Shown piece after piece: positions 35,949 to 43,446 of a stretch of 64,000 nucleotides of DNA. The stretch spans positions 3,844,001-3,908,000 of the forward strand of contig NZ_JAATJN010000001.1 in the NCBI RefSeq assembly GCF_011927955.1, written 5' to 3'. A program made the translations under genes and the position numbers. The DNA comes from Brevibacterium marinum. GTDB taxonomy: Bacteria > Actinomycetota > Actinomycetes > Actinomycetales > Brevibacteriaceae. The notes beneath the pieces were generated by a model. It saw only the letters and a program-made list of their open reading frames with translations, made no database searches and was not told where the DNA came from. Within the stretch, counting starts at the first letter, position 1; the number at the start of each line of letters is the position of its first letter.

Positions 35949-36482
35949 ATGGCAATCTCAGACAAGAAGGTCGCATTCCTCCTCACCCGCGGAGTCGAAC
36001 AGGTCGAACTCACCAGTCCTCGCGGAGCGCTCGACGAGGCGGGCGCGACAACGGTCATCGTCTCCCCGTCCGAGGGAACTCTGCAGGCCATGAACGGCGA
36101 TTGGGACCATGCCGACGAATTCACCGTCGACGTTCCCGTCTCCGATGCCACGGTCGAGGACTTCGACGCGCTCGTGCTTCCGGGCGGAACGCTCAATGCC
36201 GATGCCCTGCGCCTCGATGAGGACGCGGTGGCTCTCGTGAAGGCATTCTTCGCGGCCGACAAGCTCGTGGCGGCGATCTGCCACGCCCCGTGGATTCTCG
36301 CCGAATCGGGTGAGGCCAAGGGCCGGAAGCTGACCTCGTTCATCTCGACGAAGACCGACCTCATCAACGCCGGTGCTTCGTGGGAGGATTCCGAGGTCGT
36401 CATCGACGGCAACCTCATCACCTCCCGCAACCCCGGAGATCTCGACGCATTCAACTCGGCCGTCGCGAACGCGCTGGGCTGA
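35949..36482 (+). CDS. DJ-1/PfpI family protein
   Basis: A 177-residue type-1 glutamine amidotransferase-like protein. The nucleophile elbow is AAICHAPWIL (Cys about 105); the upstream acidic residue (RGVEQVEL, Glu near 18) and the His after Cys complete the PfpI-type site. Members act as deglycases, chaperones or weak peptidases; which applies here is open. AAGGAG precedes the ATG. A long perfect hairpin lies 40 bases downstream. Confidence 0.92.
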   Translation: MAISDKKVAFLLTRGVEQVELTSPRGALDEAGATTVIVSPSEGTLQAMNGDWDHADEFTVDVPVSDATVEDFDALVLPGGTLNADALRLDEDAVALVKAFFAADKLVAAICHAPWILAESGEAKGRKLTSFISTKTDLINAGASWEDSEVVIDGNLITSRNPGDLDAFNSAVANALG

Positions 36483-36524
36483 TGCGGTCACAGACATCGA
36501 GCGCCCGTGCAGGCTGGCGTTGAC

Positions 36525-36568
36525 GAAGAAGGCTCCCATCCGAATGATCTCGGATGGGAGCCTTCTTC
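36525..36568. terminator. Bidirectional hairpin between the DJ-1/PfpI gene and tRNA-Ser
   Basis: A perfect 19-bp stem (36525-36543 with 36550-36568) with a six-base loop. On the plus strand the 3' arm ends CCTTCTTCTC, so it can end the DJ-1/PfpI transcript; on the minus strand it can end the tRNA transcript. Confidence 0.9.
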
Positions 36569-36574
36569 TCTCTG

Positions 36575-36659
36575 CGGAGGATAGGGGATTCGAACCCCTG
36601 AGGGCGTTAACCCAACCCGCGTTCCAGGCGAGCGCCATAGGCCACTAGGCGAATCCTCC
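36575..36659 (-). tRNA. tRNA-Ser (anticodon GGA)
   Basis: An 85-nt class II tRNA. The 7-bp acceptor stem is GGAGGAT with ATCCTCC plus discriminator G; the anticodon loop CTGGAAC carries GGA on a stem CTCGC/GCGGG; a long variable arm typical of Ser follows; the T-arm has GGTTCGAATCC. CCA is not encoded. Reads UCC and UCU. Confidence 0.95.
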
Positions 36660-36754
36660 GCGAGACAGCCTATCCGAGTCGTATCGACAATGCGAAATCC
36701 ACACGGCCGAGTGTGAACCATCACACCAAGCGCAGGTGAAGTCGCCGCCTCGTT

Positions 36755-36784
36755 TTGTGCCCTGACCAGGCTCTCGACTACACT
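36755..36784 (+). promoter_or_regulatory. Promoter of the SRP RNA gene
   Basis: TTGTGC (36755-36760) and TACACT (36779-36784) are separated by 18 bp and place transcription start about 7 bases later, at the predicted 5' end of the SRP RNA. Confidence 0.65.
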
Positions 36785-36791
36785 GGCCGAT

Positions 36792-36880
36792 GGCTCCCCG
36801 TGCGGCGTCATCTTGTGAACTCCCCCAGGGCCGGAAGGCAGCAAGGGTAAGCGAGCTCTGGCGGGTGCACGGGGAGTCCT
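36792..36880 (+). ncRNA. ffs: Signal recognition particle RNA (4.5S-type)
   Basis: The short bacterial SRP RNA that scaffolds Ffh and targets membrane proteins. The conserved apical part GGGCCGGAAGGCAGCAAGGG is exact, containing the GGAA tetraloop and the asymmetric internal loop. The closing stem pairs CTCCCCGTGC (36794-36803) with GCACGGGGAG (36867-36876). In many actinobacteria ffs lies beside dnaX; here it is about 15 kb away, next to tRNA-Ser. Confidence 0.95.
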
Positions 36881-37020
36881 TCGTTTCTCAAGGTCACAAT
36901 TCCACAACTCCCCCTCCCCCATGTCAGCCCAGGTCAGAGCTCAGCTGAACGGCGAGAGACGAGCGTTTCTCCGCGATTTCGGCCCAATCTTTAATGCTTT
37001 CGTGATTTGGCTTCACTACC

Positions 37021-38514
37021 ATGGTCTGCAGCTCTCATCCCTTTGCTCGAACGAGGATCCCTGTTTTGTCACCCACGAAGTTCCAGGGGGCGGTTGCTGC
37101 CTTATCGGCAATCGCTCTGCTCACAGCCTGCACCCCCACCGGCTCAGACCCCGATGCCACAAGCGATGGCGCGAAGTCTGCCGAGGCGGCCGCCGAACCG
37201 GTGTTCCGGCTCGGCACCGTCTCCGAGGCCGAAGCCGAAGCCGAAGCAGGGACCGCGAAGCCCACGAGCACCGGGACACCGACTCCGGAGCAGAACGGAA
37301 AGGTCGTCGACTCCGGAACGAAGACTCAGGTCGGCCCGGGCGAGCGCATCAGCCTCAGCGTCGAAGACGCGACGCTCAGCGACGTCTCGATCACCGATAC
37401 CGAGCATCCGCGCATCTCGGTCGACCCGGGGACCTTCTTCGACACCGACGGAACCGAACTCGAAGCAGCCGATGACAGCACCGAGGACGCAGAGGCCGGT
37501 TCATCGACCTCTTCGACGCCGAGTAAAAGCGCTTCGGGTGAGGCGTCCGAGAGCAGTCAGGCCCCGGCCGAGCACTCGGTCACTGCCCCCGATGACGCCG
37601 CGGCCTGGGTCTCGGCCTACGACCTCGTCGCCGACAGCACATATGAGCTCTCGGCCACGGCCACCTCGGCGGATGGAGAGGAACACGACTTCAGTTCGAC
37701 GGTCGACGTCACCGCCGGCGACGCCTCGCCGATGTCGGTGCGCACGACCCTCGCCGACGACCAGACCGTCGGGGTGGGCGCACCGATCATCCTCAGTTTC
37801 GCCTCTTCCGTGGGCAAGGAGTACAGAGATGACGTCGAACACCGCCTGTCGGTCAAGGTCACGGACGAGAACGGCAAGAAGCGCAAGGTCGAAGGCTCGT
37901 GGGCGTGGCTTCCCGACGATCCGCAATCGCGTCTGCACTTCCGGCCCAAGGAGTTCTGGCCCGCGCATTCGAAGGTCTCCGTCGACGCCCCGCTGAAGAA
38001 CGTCCCCACCACCGATGGGACCGTTGGCCAGAACGACCTCACGCTCGACTTCGAAATCGGCCGCAAGCAGGTCGTCAAGGCCAACGCCAAGACCCACCGC
38101 ATGGTCGTCACCCGGGAGGGCAAAGAGGTCATGGACTTCCCCGCCTCACTGGGCGCGAAGAAGTCCCCGTCCTACAACGGCACCCACGTGGTGATGTCGA
38201 AGGCGTCGGACTACACGATGACCTCGGAGCAGTGGGACTACGAAACCGATGTGCGGTGGGCCGTGCGCATCCACAACAACGGCGAGTTCATCCATGCCGC
38301 GCCCTGGTCGACCGGTGTCCAGGGATCGGCGAACGTCTCCCACGGCTGCATCAACCTCTCGACCGCGCGGGCCAAGCAGTACTACGACTCCGCGATCTTC
38401 GGCGACCCCGTCGAGATCACCGGTTCGAACGTCAGCCTGTCCACCTCGGCCAGCGACATCTCGGATTGGGTCTACGACTGGGACGAGTGGACGAAGCTGA
38501 GCGCACTCGACTGA
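37021..38514 (+). CDS. L,D-transpeptidase lipoprotein (Ig-like plus YkuD)
   Basis: A 497-residue exported enzyme that forms 3-3 peptidoglycan cross-links. A signal peptide ends at the lipobox LLTAC (Cys37); a low-complexity Glu/Ala/Ser/Thr-rich region runs to about residue 200; a bacterial Ig-like domain follows (VRTTLADDQTVGVGAPIILSF); the YkuD catalytic domain ends with SHGCINLS, containing the catalytic Cys and His. The architecture matches mycobacterial LdtB-type enzymes. The ATG at 37021 gives a 37-residue signal, a little long but plausible; no clear ribosome site is seen. Confidence 0.92.
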   Translation: MVCSSHPFARTRIPVLSPTKFQGAVAALSAIALLTACTPTGSDPDATSDGAKSAEAAAEPVFRLGTVSEAEAEAEAGTAKPTSTGTPTPEQNGKVVDSGTKTQVGPGERISLSVEDATLSDVSITDTEHPRISVDPGTFFDTDGTELEAADDSTEDAEAGSSTSSTPSKSASGEASESSQAPAEHSVTAPDDAAAWVSAYDLVADSTYELSATATSADGEEHDFSSTVDVTAGDASPMSVRTTLADDQTVGVGAPIILSFASSVGKEYRDDVEHRLSVKVTDENGKKRKVEGSWAWLPDDPQSRLHFRPKEFWPAHSKVSVDAPLKNVPTTDGTVGQNDLTLDFEIGRKQVVKANAKTHRMVVTREGKEVMDFPASLGAKKSPSYNGTHVVMSKASDYTMTSEQWDYETDVRWAVRIHNNGEFIHAAPWSTGVQGSANVSHGCINLSTARAKQYYDSAIFGDPVEITGSNVSLSTSASDISDWVYDWDEWTKLSALD

Positions 38515-38536
38515 TCGGGCCGACGCACTCTCCCGG

Positions 38537-39565
38537 CTACTTCTCGACGTTCTTCGCGGCCTCGTCGATCATCGGCACGTAGCGCTCCAGCGTCCAGGGG
38601 ACGGTGAGCGGGTTGAGGATCGACGAGGCGGTGACGAAGGCCTGATCCTCGGGAGCGACGACGGCGCCGGCCTCGATCGCAGGGATGTTCGAGTACACGC
38701 TCTGGGCCTCGATCTCCTTCTTGCTCTTCTCGTCGGAGTAGAACGTGAAGATGAGATCGGAATCATCGAGCTTGTCGGCGTTCTCGAGTCCGATGAGCGC
38801 GGAGTCCGTGCCCGGCGCATCGTAGTGCTTCTTCAACTCGTCGATGACGGGATCCGGTGTCAGACCCAGCGCCGAGACCATCGCCACTCGCTGCTCGTCG
38901 GGATAGAAGACGCCGAGTGTGCCCGGTCCGTCATTGTAGATGTAGGAGAACGTCAGGCCCTCGTATTCGGGACGCTTCGCCTCGGACAGCTGCGTCTTGA
39001 TGTCGTCGACGAGCCCCTCCGACTCCTTCTCGTGACCGAGTGCCCTGCCGATGGTCGTGATCTGCTCATCCCATTCGATGGTCCACGGCTGCTCAGGGTA
39101 GGCCACCGTCGGGGCGATGGCGTCGAGCTGCTCGTACTGTTCGGCGGTCACTCCCGACCAGGGTGCGAGGATGACGTCGGGTTGGAGCTCGGCGACAGCC
39201 TCGACGTCGAGCTCGGTGTCACCTTGGAACTGCTCGGGCAGCTCGTCGCCCTTCTCCTTCACCGCTTCGTGGATCCAGGGCATATAGCCGGTCTCATCGC
39301 TGCCCCAAGCGTATTCCTCCATCCCGACGGGGGTCTTCCCCAGCGCGATGGCGGTTTCTGTCGATCCCTGTCCGAGAGTGACGACGCGTTCGGGTTCGGC
39401 TTCGATGACGGCCTTGCCCAGGGCATGCTCGATCGTGACGGTCTCAAAGTCGCTCGAAGCAGACTTCTCCGGGCTCGCCGAGTCCTGGCTGCAGGCGCTC
39501 GCACTGAAGGCGAGCGTGACGATGGTACCTATGGCCATGGCCCGGCGAGAGAGATGAGCTGACAT
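38537..39565 (-). CDS. Iron-siderophore ABC transporter binding lipoprotein
   Basis: A 342-residue class III (FepB/FhuD-like) solute-binding protein. The signal peptide ends in a lipobox (SASAC, Cys25). Family segments include VVTLGQGSTETAIALGKTPVG, ELQPDVILAPWSG and the C-terminal LTVPWTLERYVPMID. The other transporter genes are not adjacent in this window. A 19-bp IdeR/DtxR-like iron box lies about 50 bases upstream, so iron-repressed expression is predicted. Confidence 0.92.
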   Translation of the reverse strand: MSAHLSRRAMAIGTIVTLAFSASACSQDSASPEKSASSDFETVTIEHALGKAVIEAEPERVVTLGQGSTETAIALGKTPVGMEEYAWGSDETGYMPWIHEAVKEKGDELPEQFQGDTELDVEAVAELQPDVILAPWSGVTAEQYEQLDAIAPTVAYPEQPWTIEWDEQITTIGRALGHEKESEGLVDDIKTQLSEAKRPEYEGLTFSYIYNDGPGTLGVFYPDEQRVAMVSALGLTPDPVIDELKKHYDAPGTDSALIGLENADKLDDSDLIFTFYSDEKSKKEIEAQSVYSNIPAIEAGAVVAPEDQAFVTASSILNPLTVPWTLERYVPMIDEAAKNVEK

Positions 39566-39613
39566 TCGTGCCCTTTCGACTGTTGGGGGATCGCGATCGA
39601 CCTCCGCTTTAAC

Positions 39614-39632
39614 ATAGGACAGCCTAACTTAA
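39614..39632 (-). promoter_or_regulatory. IdeR/DtxR-type iron box
   Basis: ATAGGACAGCCTAACTTAA matches the 19-bp DtxR/IdeR consensus TTAGGTTAGCCTAACCTAA at 15 of 19 positions and lies 49-67 bases before the siderophore-binding lipoprotein start, where it would block transcription when iron is plentiful. Confidence 0.75.
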
Positions 39633-39698
39633 CATTGCAGTGTCGGTGCAACTCCGCGAGCCCGACCGGCACGGGCTGCCCCGAGCAGGCGAGCCATC

Positions 39699-39712
39699 TG
39701 CTCAGAGCGGAA
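39699..39712 (+). promoter_or_regulatory. ClgR-like box upstream of the XRE regulator
   Basis: TGCTCAGAGCGGAA fits the ClgR consensus CGCYNANRGCG at all but its first base. It lies inside GCCATCTGCTCA-AGCGG, which recurs, in the same orientation relative to the gene, upstream of the clpP pair. Distance to the ATG is 40-53 bases. Autoregulation is inferred. Confidence 0.6.
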
Positions 39713-39751
39713 ACCCTCGTCACCGGGCCGGATCGCTCCTAGGATCGCATC

Positions 39752-40078
39752 ATGGATCCACTTCGAGTCACGGACGGACATGACGACCAGTCCCCGCCGC
39801 TGCTGTGGCGCGAGACGCTCGGCCGGGTGCTGCGGCTGCGCCGAACCGAACTGGGACTGACCTTGGCTCAGGTGTCGGAGCGCTCCGGTGTCTCGACCCA
39901 GTACCTGTCCGAAGTCGAACGCGGACTCAAGGATCCTTCGTCCGAAGTCATCGAGGCGATTGCCGTGGTCCTCGGCCTGGCGCTCCCCCAGGTGCTCATC
40001 CTCGCATCGCAGTCGGTGCCCAGGGTTGCGCCCATGGCCCAGTTCGGAGGCAGGGCGCAGCTCTCGCTCGTTGCCTGA
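39752..40078 (+). CDS. XRE regulator of the ClgR/PopR type
   Basis: A 108-residue protein with one helix-turn-helix: LGRVLRLRRTELGLTLAQVS then GVSTQYLSEVERGLKDPSSEVIEAIAVVLG, the pattern seen in ClgR and PopR, activators of clp genes in actinomycetes. It converges with the clpP pair and shares a promoter motif with it. The C-terminus ends SLVA; ClgR and PopR carry C-terminal degradation signals recognised by Clp proteases, so a feedback loop is possible here (inference). Confidence 0.85.
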   Translation: MDPLRVTDGHDDQSPPLLWRETLGRVLRLRRTELGLTLAQVSERSGVSTQYLSEVERGLKDPSSEVIEAIAVVLGLALPQVLILASQSVPRVAPMAQFGGRAQLSLVA

Positions 40079-40126
40079 TCCGCTCGAGCGACGGCCTCAG
40101 TTGTGACATCCTGCCTCGTCGAGGTC

Positions 40127-40708
40127 TCAGAGGATCTGATCGACGAGGCCGAAGTCCTTCGCCGCCCGTGCGTCGAGGACGAGGTCCCGGTCGAGATCCT
40201 CGTGGATCTGCTCGACGCTCCGCCCGGTCCCGTTCGCCAGCATCTGCTCGACCTCACGCCGCTGCCGGGCGATCTCGTCGGCCGCGACGATGAGGTCCGG
40301 GATGGTCCCGCGTGCGCCCTCGGCGTGAGGCTGGCGGAGCACGGCCCGAGCGTGTCCGAGCATCGAACGCTGACCGGGCTCCCCCGCCGCCAGCAGCACC
40401 GCGGCGTCGGCGGCGGCCTGTCCGACGCAGGTGGTGGCCACCGGTGCGCCGATGTGGTGCATCGCGTCATAGACGGCGGTCATGGCCGTGAGGGATCCGC
40501 CGGGTGAGTTGATGTACATCTGGATCGGCACTTCCCGGCTGCTCGCCTCGAGGTGGAGCAGCTGGGCGATGACGGTGTTGGCGACTCCGTCATCGATGGG
40601 CACGCCGAGGTAGATGATGCGGTTGCCCAGCAGGTGCGAGTAGACGTCGACGATCTTCTCGCTGCTGGCCGAGCGGTCGACGACGTTGGGAATCGTGTAT
40701 TGGCTCAT
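40127..40708 (-). CDS. ClpP-like subunit lacking catalytic Ser and His
   Basis: A 193-residue ClpP fold protein. Alignment by eye with active ClpP places Ala100 (GQAAADAAVLLAAG) where the nucleophile Ser belongs and Arg125 (ARAVLRQP) where the catalytic His belongs; the third residue region (DLDRDLVLDARAAKDFGLVD) is kept. The protein should therefore be inactive, like ClpR subunits of cyanobacteria and plastids, and probably forms a mixed ring with the active subunit. Its ATG overlaps the stop of that gene by four bases; an upstream extension of the frame is not similar to ClpP. Confidence 0.88.
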   Translation of the reverse strand: MSQYTIPNVVDRSASSEKIVDVYSHLLGNRIIYLGVPIDDGVANTVIAQLLHLEASSREVPIQMYINSPGGSLTAMTAVYDAMHHIGAPVATTCVGQAAADAAVLLAAGEPGQRSMLGHARAVLRQPHAEGARGTIPDLIVAADEIARQRREVEQMLANGTGRSVEQIHEDLDRDLVLDARAAKDFGLVDQIL

Positions 40709-41361
40709 CGTGTGGCTCCGATCTCGCCGAGCAGGTCGGCCGGTGAGCCGACGACGTCGTCGATGAGTCCGTAGTCCAGCGCCTCCTCGGCGGTGAACCA
40801 CCGGTCACGCAGGGAATCGTCGAATATGCGGTCGTAGGTCTTCCCGGTCGCCTCGGCGATGCGGTTGAGAACGGAGTCCCTGACATTGCGCAGGTCCCCG
40901 GACTGGAGTTCGATGTCGGCGGCGGCTCCCCCGATGCCGGACGATCCCTGGTGGAGGAGGATCCGGGCGTGCGGCAGGGCGAGTCGCCTGCCGGGCGAGC
41001 CCATCATGAGCACGAACTGCCCCGCCGAGGCGGCCCATCCGAACGCCACCGTGACCACATCGTTGGGCAGGGTTTCGATCGTGTCGGCGATCGCGTGCAT
41101 CATCGGCACCGATCCGCCGGGAGAGTTGATCCACAGGTGGATGTCGCTGCGAGGATCCTCGGCGGAGAGGAGGACGAGGCGGGAGATGATCTCCATGCCG
41201 TTCTCATCACGCAGCTCTCCGTTGAAGACCACCGAACGGTAGGCGTAGAGCATCTTCTGGGATTCGGGGATGGCGGTGGTGGTCTCGTCAGCTTCGGACC
41301 ACCTCGGCGGTATCGGGCTCTGCGGACTGGGCGCATTCTGGACTGCGATTCGTGTGTTCAT
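40705..41361 (-). CDS. clpP: ATP-dependent Clp protease proteolytic subunit (active)
   Basis: A 218-residue serine protease subunit with an intact triad: Ser in FGWAASAGQFVLMMG, His in ARILLHQGSSG and Asp in SLRDRWFTAEEALDYGLID. The N-terminal 30 residues are Pro/Ser-rich. An ATG at 41361 (MNTRIAVQN) is preferred over a GTG at 41379. It is the first gene of the pair with the inactive ClpP-like subunit, resembling the secondary clpP3-clpP4-type pairs of actinomycetes rather than the housekeeping clpP1P2. Two ClgR-like boxes lie upstream. Confidence 0.92.
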   Translation of the reverse strand: MNTRIAVQNAPSPQSPIPPRWSEADETTTAIPESQKMLYAYRSVVFNGELRDENGMEIISRLVLLSAEDPRSDIHLWINSPGGSVPMMHAIADTIETLPNDVVTVAFGWAASAGQFVLMMGSPGRRLALPHARILLHQGSSGIGGAAADIELQSGDLRNVRDSVLNRIAEATGKTYDRIFDDSLRDRWFTAEEALDYGLIDDVVGSPADLLGEIGATR

Positions 41362-41401
41362 GCCACCACTGTGAGGCACGGTGCGATCGCCGGGAAGGTG
41401 T

Positions 41402-41435
41402 TTCCGCTCTGGGCGGGAGGGTGCCGCTGTGAGCA
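41402..41435 (-). promoter_or_regulatory. Two ClgR-like boxes upstream of the clpP pair
   Basis: On the minus strand, CGCCCAGAGCGGAA (41402-41415) matches the ClgR core CGCYNANRGCG fully and TGCTCACAGCGGCA (41422-41435) at all but one position. The second is embedded in CCATCTGCTCA-AGCGG, the same block found before the XRE gene. They lie 41-74 bases before the clpP start. Confidence 0.65.
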
Positions 41436-41493
41436 GATGGCGCGGTCTGCGTGATAGAATCGACCGACGTATCCCTCTGGAAGGTCGACCGGA

Positions 41494-41790
41494 ATGCTGC
41501 TGATGACAGTTCAGTTCATCGTCGTGCTCCTGAGCGCCGATGCCGATTCGATCATTCCGCAGTCACCCACCCATCTGGTCGTCCTCGTGCTCCTGGGCGC
41601 GGCGCTCCTGTCACCGATCGCGCCCTGGGCGGCAGCCGCCCTCGTCAGAGTGCTGTCCCTCGCCCCGCACGGACCCTGGACACGTGGCGAGCGGGCAGAG
41701 GTCCGCGATTACCGCATGCCCGAGGAACCCGGCACTCCCGGGACCGTTCAGGCCAGAGCCCCGTCATTCGTCGTTCCCGCCTTCGCCTGA
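41494..41790 (+). CDS. DUF6412 small membrane protein
   Basis: A 98-residue protein with two hydrophobic segments (residues about 3-15 and 25-55) and a hydrophilic tail containing RGERAEVRDYRMPE and an ending APSFVVPAFA, features of DUF6412. These genes commonly precede a YidC/Oxa1 gene in actinobacteria, as here. A GGAAGG ribosome site precedes the ATG. Role unknown; assistance to the insertase is a guess from position. Confidence 0.82.
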   Translation: MLLMTVQFIVVLLSADADSIIPQSPTHLVVLVLLGAALLSPIAPWAAAALVRVLSLAPHGPWTRGERAEVRDYRMPEEPGTPGTVQARAPSFVVPAFA

Positions 41791-41971
41791 ACGACGCGCC
41801 CTTCTTCGTGCTTTGATGCACGGTCTCCGACGTCACTCCTGCCTGCTCCTCGAACCAGCTTGCCCGTGGTGCCGCCATGCGTCGTTCTGACATCGAACAC
41901 CCATGACGTAACCACACTTGCTGCCTGGCATATCTGTGCGCACCGGCAGCGCCCCAGGAGGGCCGCTCACC

Positions 41972-42793
41972 TTGAACATCTACGAATTTCCACCCATTGA
42001 ATTCCTCGTCAATGCCGCCTATTGGATCGTCACCTGGCTGACGGCTCTGCTCGAGCCGCTGGCCGGTACGGTCAGTGCCGCGCTGGCCATCGTGGTGCTG
42101 ACGATCGCCGTCCGCTGCCTTCTCATTCCTGTCGGACTGTCCCAGGTCAGAGCCGGAATCACCCGCCGCCGACTGGCACCGAAGATCTCTGAGATCCAGA
42201 CCCGCCACAAGAAGAATCCCGAACTGATGCAGCAGAAGGTCATGGAACTCTACAAGGAGGAGAAGGCCTCACCTATGGCGGGCTGCCTGCCCGTTCTGGC
42301 TCAGATGCCGGTGCTCATGGCCGTCTACGGGATCTTCATCCAGTCCACGATCGGCGGGCATGCGAATGAACTCCTCGACCACTCCCTGCTGGGCGTCCCA
42401 CTCAATGCCGGCTTCATCGGCCTCCTTGGGTCAGGCGACCTGACGCTGGTCTCAAGTGGGGTCTTCACGGTCATCGTCGCGGTCATCGCCGTCGTCGCAG
42501 CAATATCGCGGCACCTGCTGACGCCCGATATGCCCCAGACGCCCACCGTCCAGAGTTCCAGTGCTGACAGGCCCGCGGTACCCGATCTGTCGGGGTTGAC
42601 GCGGGTGCTCAGCTTCATGCCGTTCATGACCGCTGTGATCGCACTGTTCGTACCTCTGGCGGCCACGCTCTACCTCATGACGACGACGGCCTGGACCTTG
42701 GGAGAACGTCTCGTACTCAATCGGATCCTCAAGGTCGATGAAAAGGACGAAGCGACGACCGTTCAGCCGGATGGTCTATCCTCGCGGTCATGA
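41972..42793 (+). CDS. yidC: YidC/Oxa1 membrane protein insertase (accessory type)
   Basis: A 273-residue insertase. Five membrane segments with the family core: VLTIAVRCLLIPVGLSQV (with the Arg in the hydrophilic groove), the cytoplasmic KISEIQTRHKKNPELMQQKV and the GCLPVLAQMPVLMAVYGIF segment. The start is assigned to a TTG at 41972 because AGGAGG lies 10 bases ahead; the frame is open further up. A shorter, secondary-type YidC without the long C-terminal tail of the main copy. It overlaps the HhH-GPD gene by four bases. Confidence 0.9.
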   Translation: MNIYEFPPIEFLVNAAYWIVTWLTALLEPLAGTVSAALAIVVLTIAVRCLLIPVGLSQVRAGITRRRLAPKISEIQTRHKKNPELMQQKVMELYKEEKASPMAGCLPVLAQMPVLMAVYGIFIQSTIGGHANELLDHSLLGVPLNAGFIGLLGSGDLTLVSSGVFTVIVAVIAVVAAISRHLLTPDMPQTPTVQSSSADRPAVPDLSGLTRVLSFMPFMTAVIALFVPLAATLYLMTTTAWTLGERLVLNRILKVDEKDEATTVQPDGLSSRS

Positions 42794-43437
42794 GCACACG
42801 AGCCGACAAGAGCACACAACGAGGCCTCGCACGGCACCTGATCGACGAGCACGGTCGAACGTTCGCGGCCGAGGCCGCGATCACGCTGCGCGACAAGCCG
42901 GCTCCACTGTGGCAGCTCCTCGTGCTCAGCCTGCTGCTGTCGACGCGGATCAGCTCGGACATCGCCGTGCGTACCGCCCGCGAGCTCTTCTCCACCGGGT
43001 GGAGAACACCCCAACATCTGCGGGAGAGCACGTGGCAGGAACGGGTCGATGCTCTGGGCCGCGGCGGATATCGTCGCTACGACGAGAGCACGGCCACCCG
43101 CCTCGACGAGGCGGCCGCACTGCTCATCGACCGATGGAAGGGCGATCTGCGGCGACTGCACGATGAGGCCGAGGGCGATGGGACTCGGATCTCGAAGCTC
43201 CTGCAGGAATTCACCGGGATCGGTCCGACCGGGGCGAGCATCTTCCTGCGTGAGGCACAGCAGGTGTGGCCGGAGGTCCGACCGTATGCCGACAAGCTCG
43301 TACTCAAGGGCGCTCGGGCCGCGAGGCTTCCCGACGACGCGAGCGAGATGGGCAAGTTGGTTGACGGAGACGAGTTCTCGAGTCTGGCTGCGGCGCTCGT
43401 GCGGGTGGCGCGTGATCCGGGGATGCTGGAGGACTGA
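42790..43437 (+). CDS. HhH-GPD-fold protein without glycosylase lysine or FeS cluster
   Basis: A 215-residue protein often annotated as an endonuclease. The helix-hairpin-helix is recognisable (LLQEFTGIGPTGASIFLREA, about residues 137-156), but the position of the lyase Lys of endonuclease III is Thr here (GPTG against GRKT) and the C-terminal four-Cys cluster is missing. An Asp follows in PYADKLVLKGARAARL at roughly the catalytic position. It may bind DNA or be a monofunctional glycosylase; the substrate is unknown. Translationally coupled to yidC. Confidence 0.78.
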   Translation: MSTRADKSTQRGLARHLIDEHGRTFAAEAAITLRDKPAPLWQLLVLSLLLSTRISSDIAVRTARELFSTGWRTPQHLRESTWQERVDALGRGGYRRYDESTATRLDEAAALLIDRWKGDLRRLHDEAEGDGTRISKLLQEFTGIGPTGASIFLREAQQVWPEVRPYADKLVLKGARAARLPDDASEMGKLVDGDEFSSLAAALVRVARDPGMLED

Positions 43438-43446
43438 GCTGCTCAC

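Noticed and set aside
36711-36726. GTGTGA-N4-TCACAC as a Crp/GlxR site near the tRNA and SRP RNA genes
   Set aside because: The half sites are right, but the spacer is four bases where Crp-type sites need six.
36575-36880. tRNA-Ser as a possible integration site of a mobile element
   Set aside because: No integrase, no repeat of the tRNA 3' end and no change in gene type is visible nearby.
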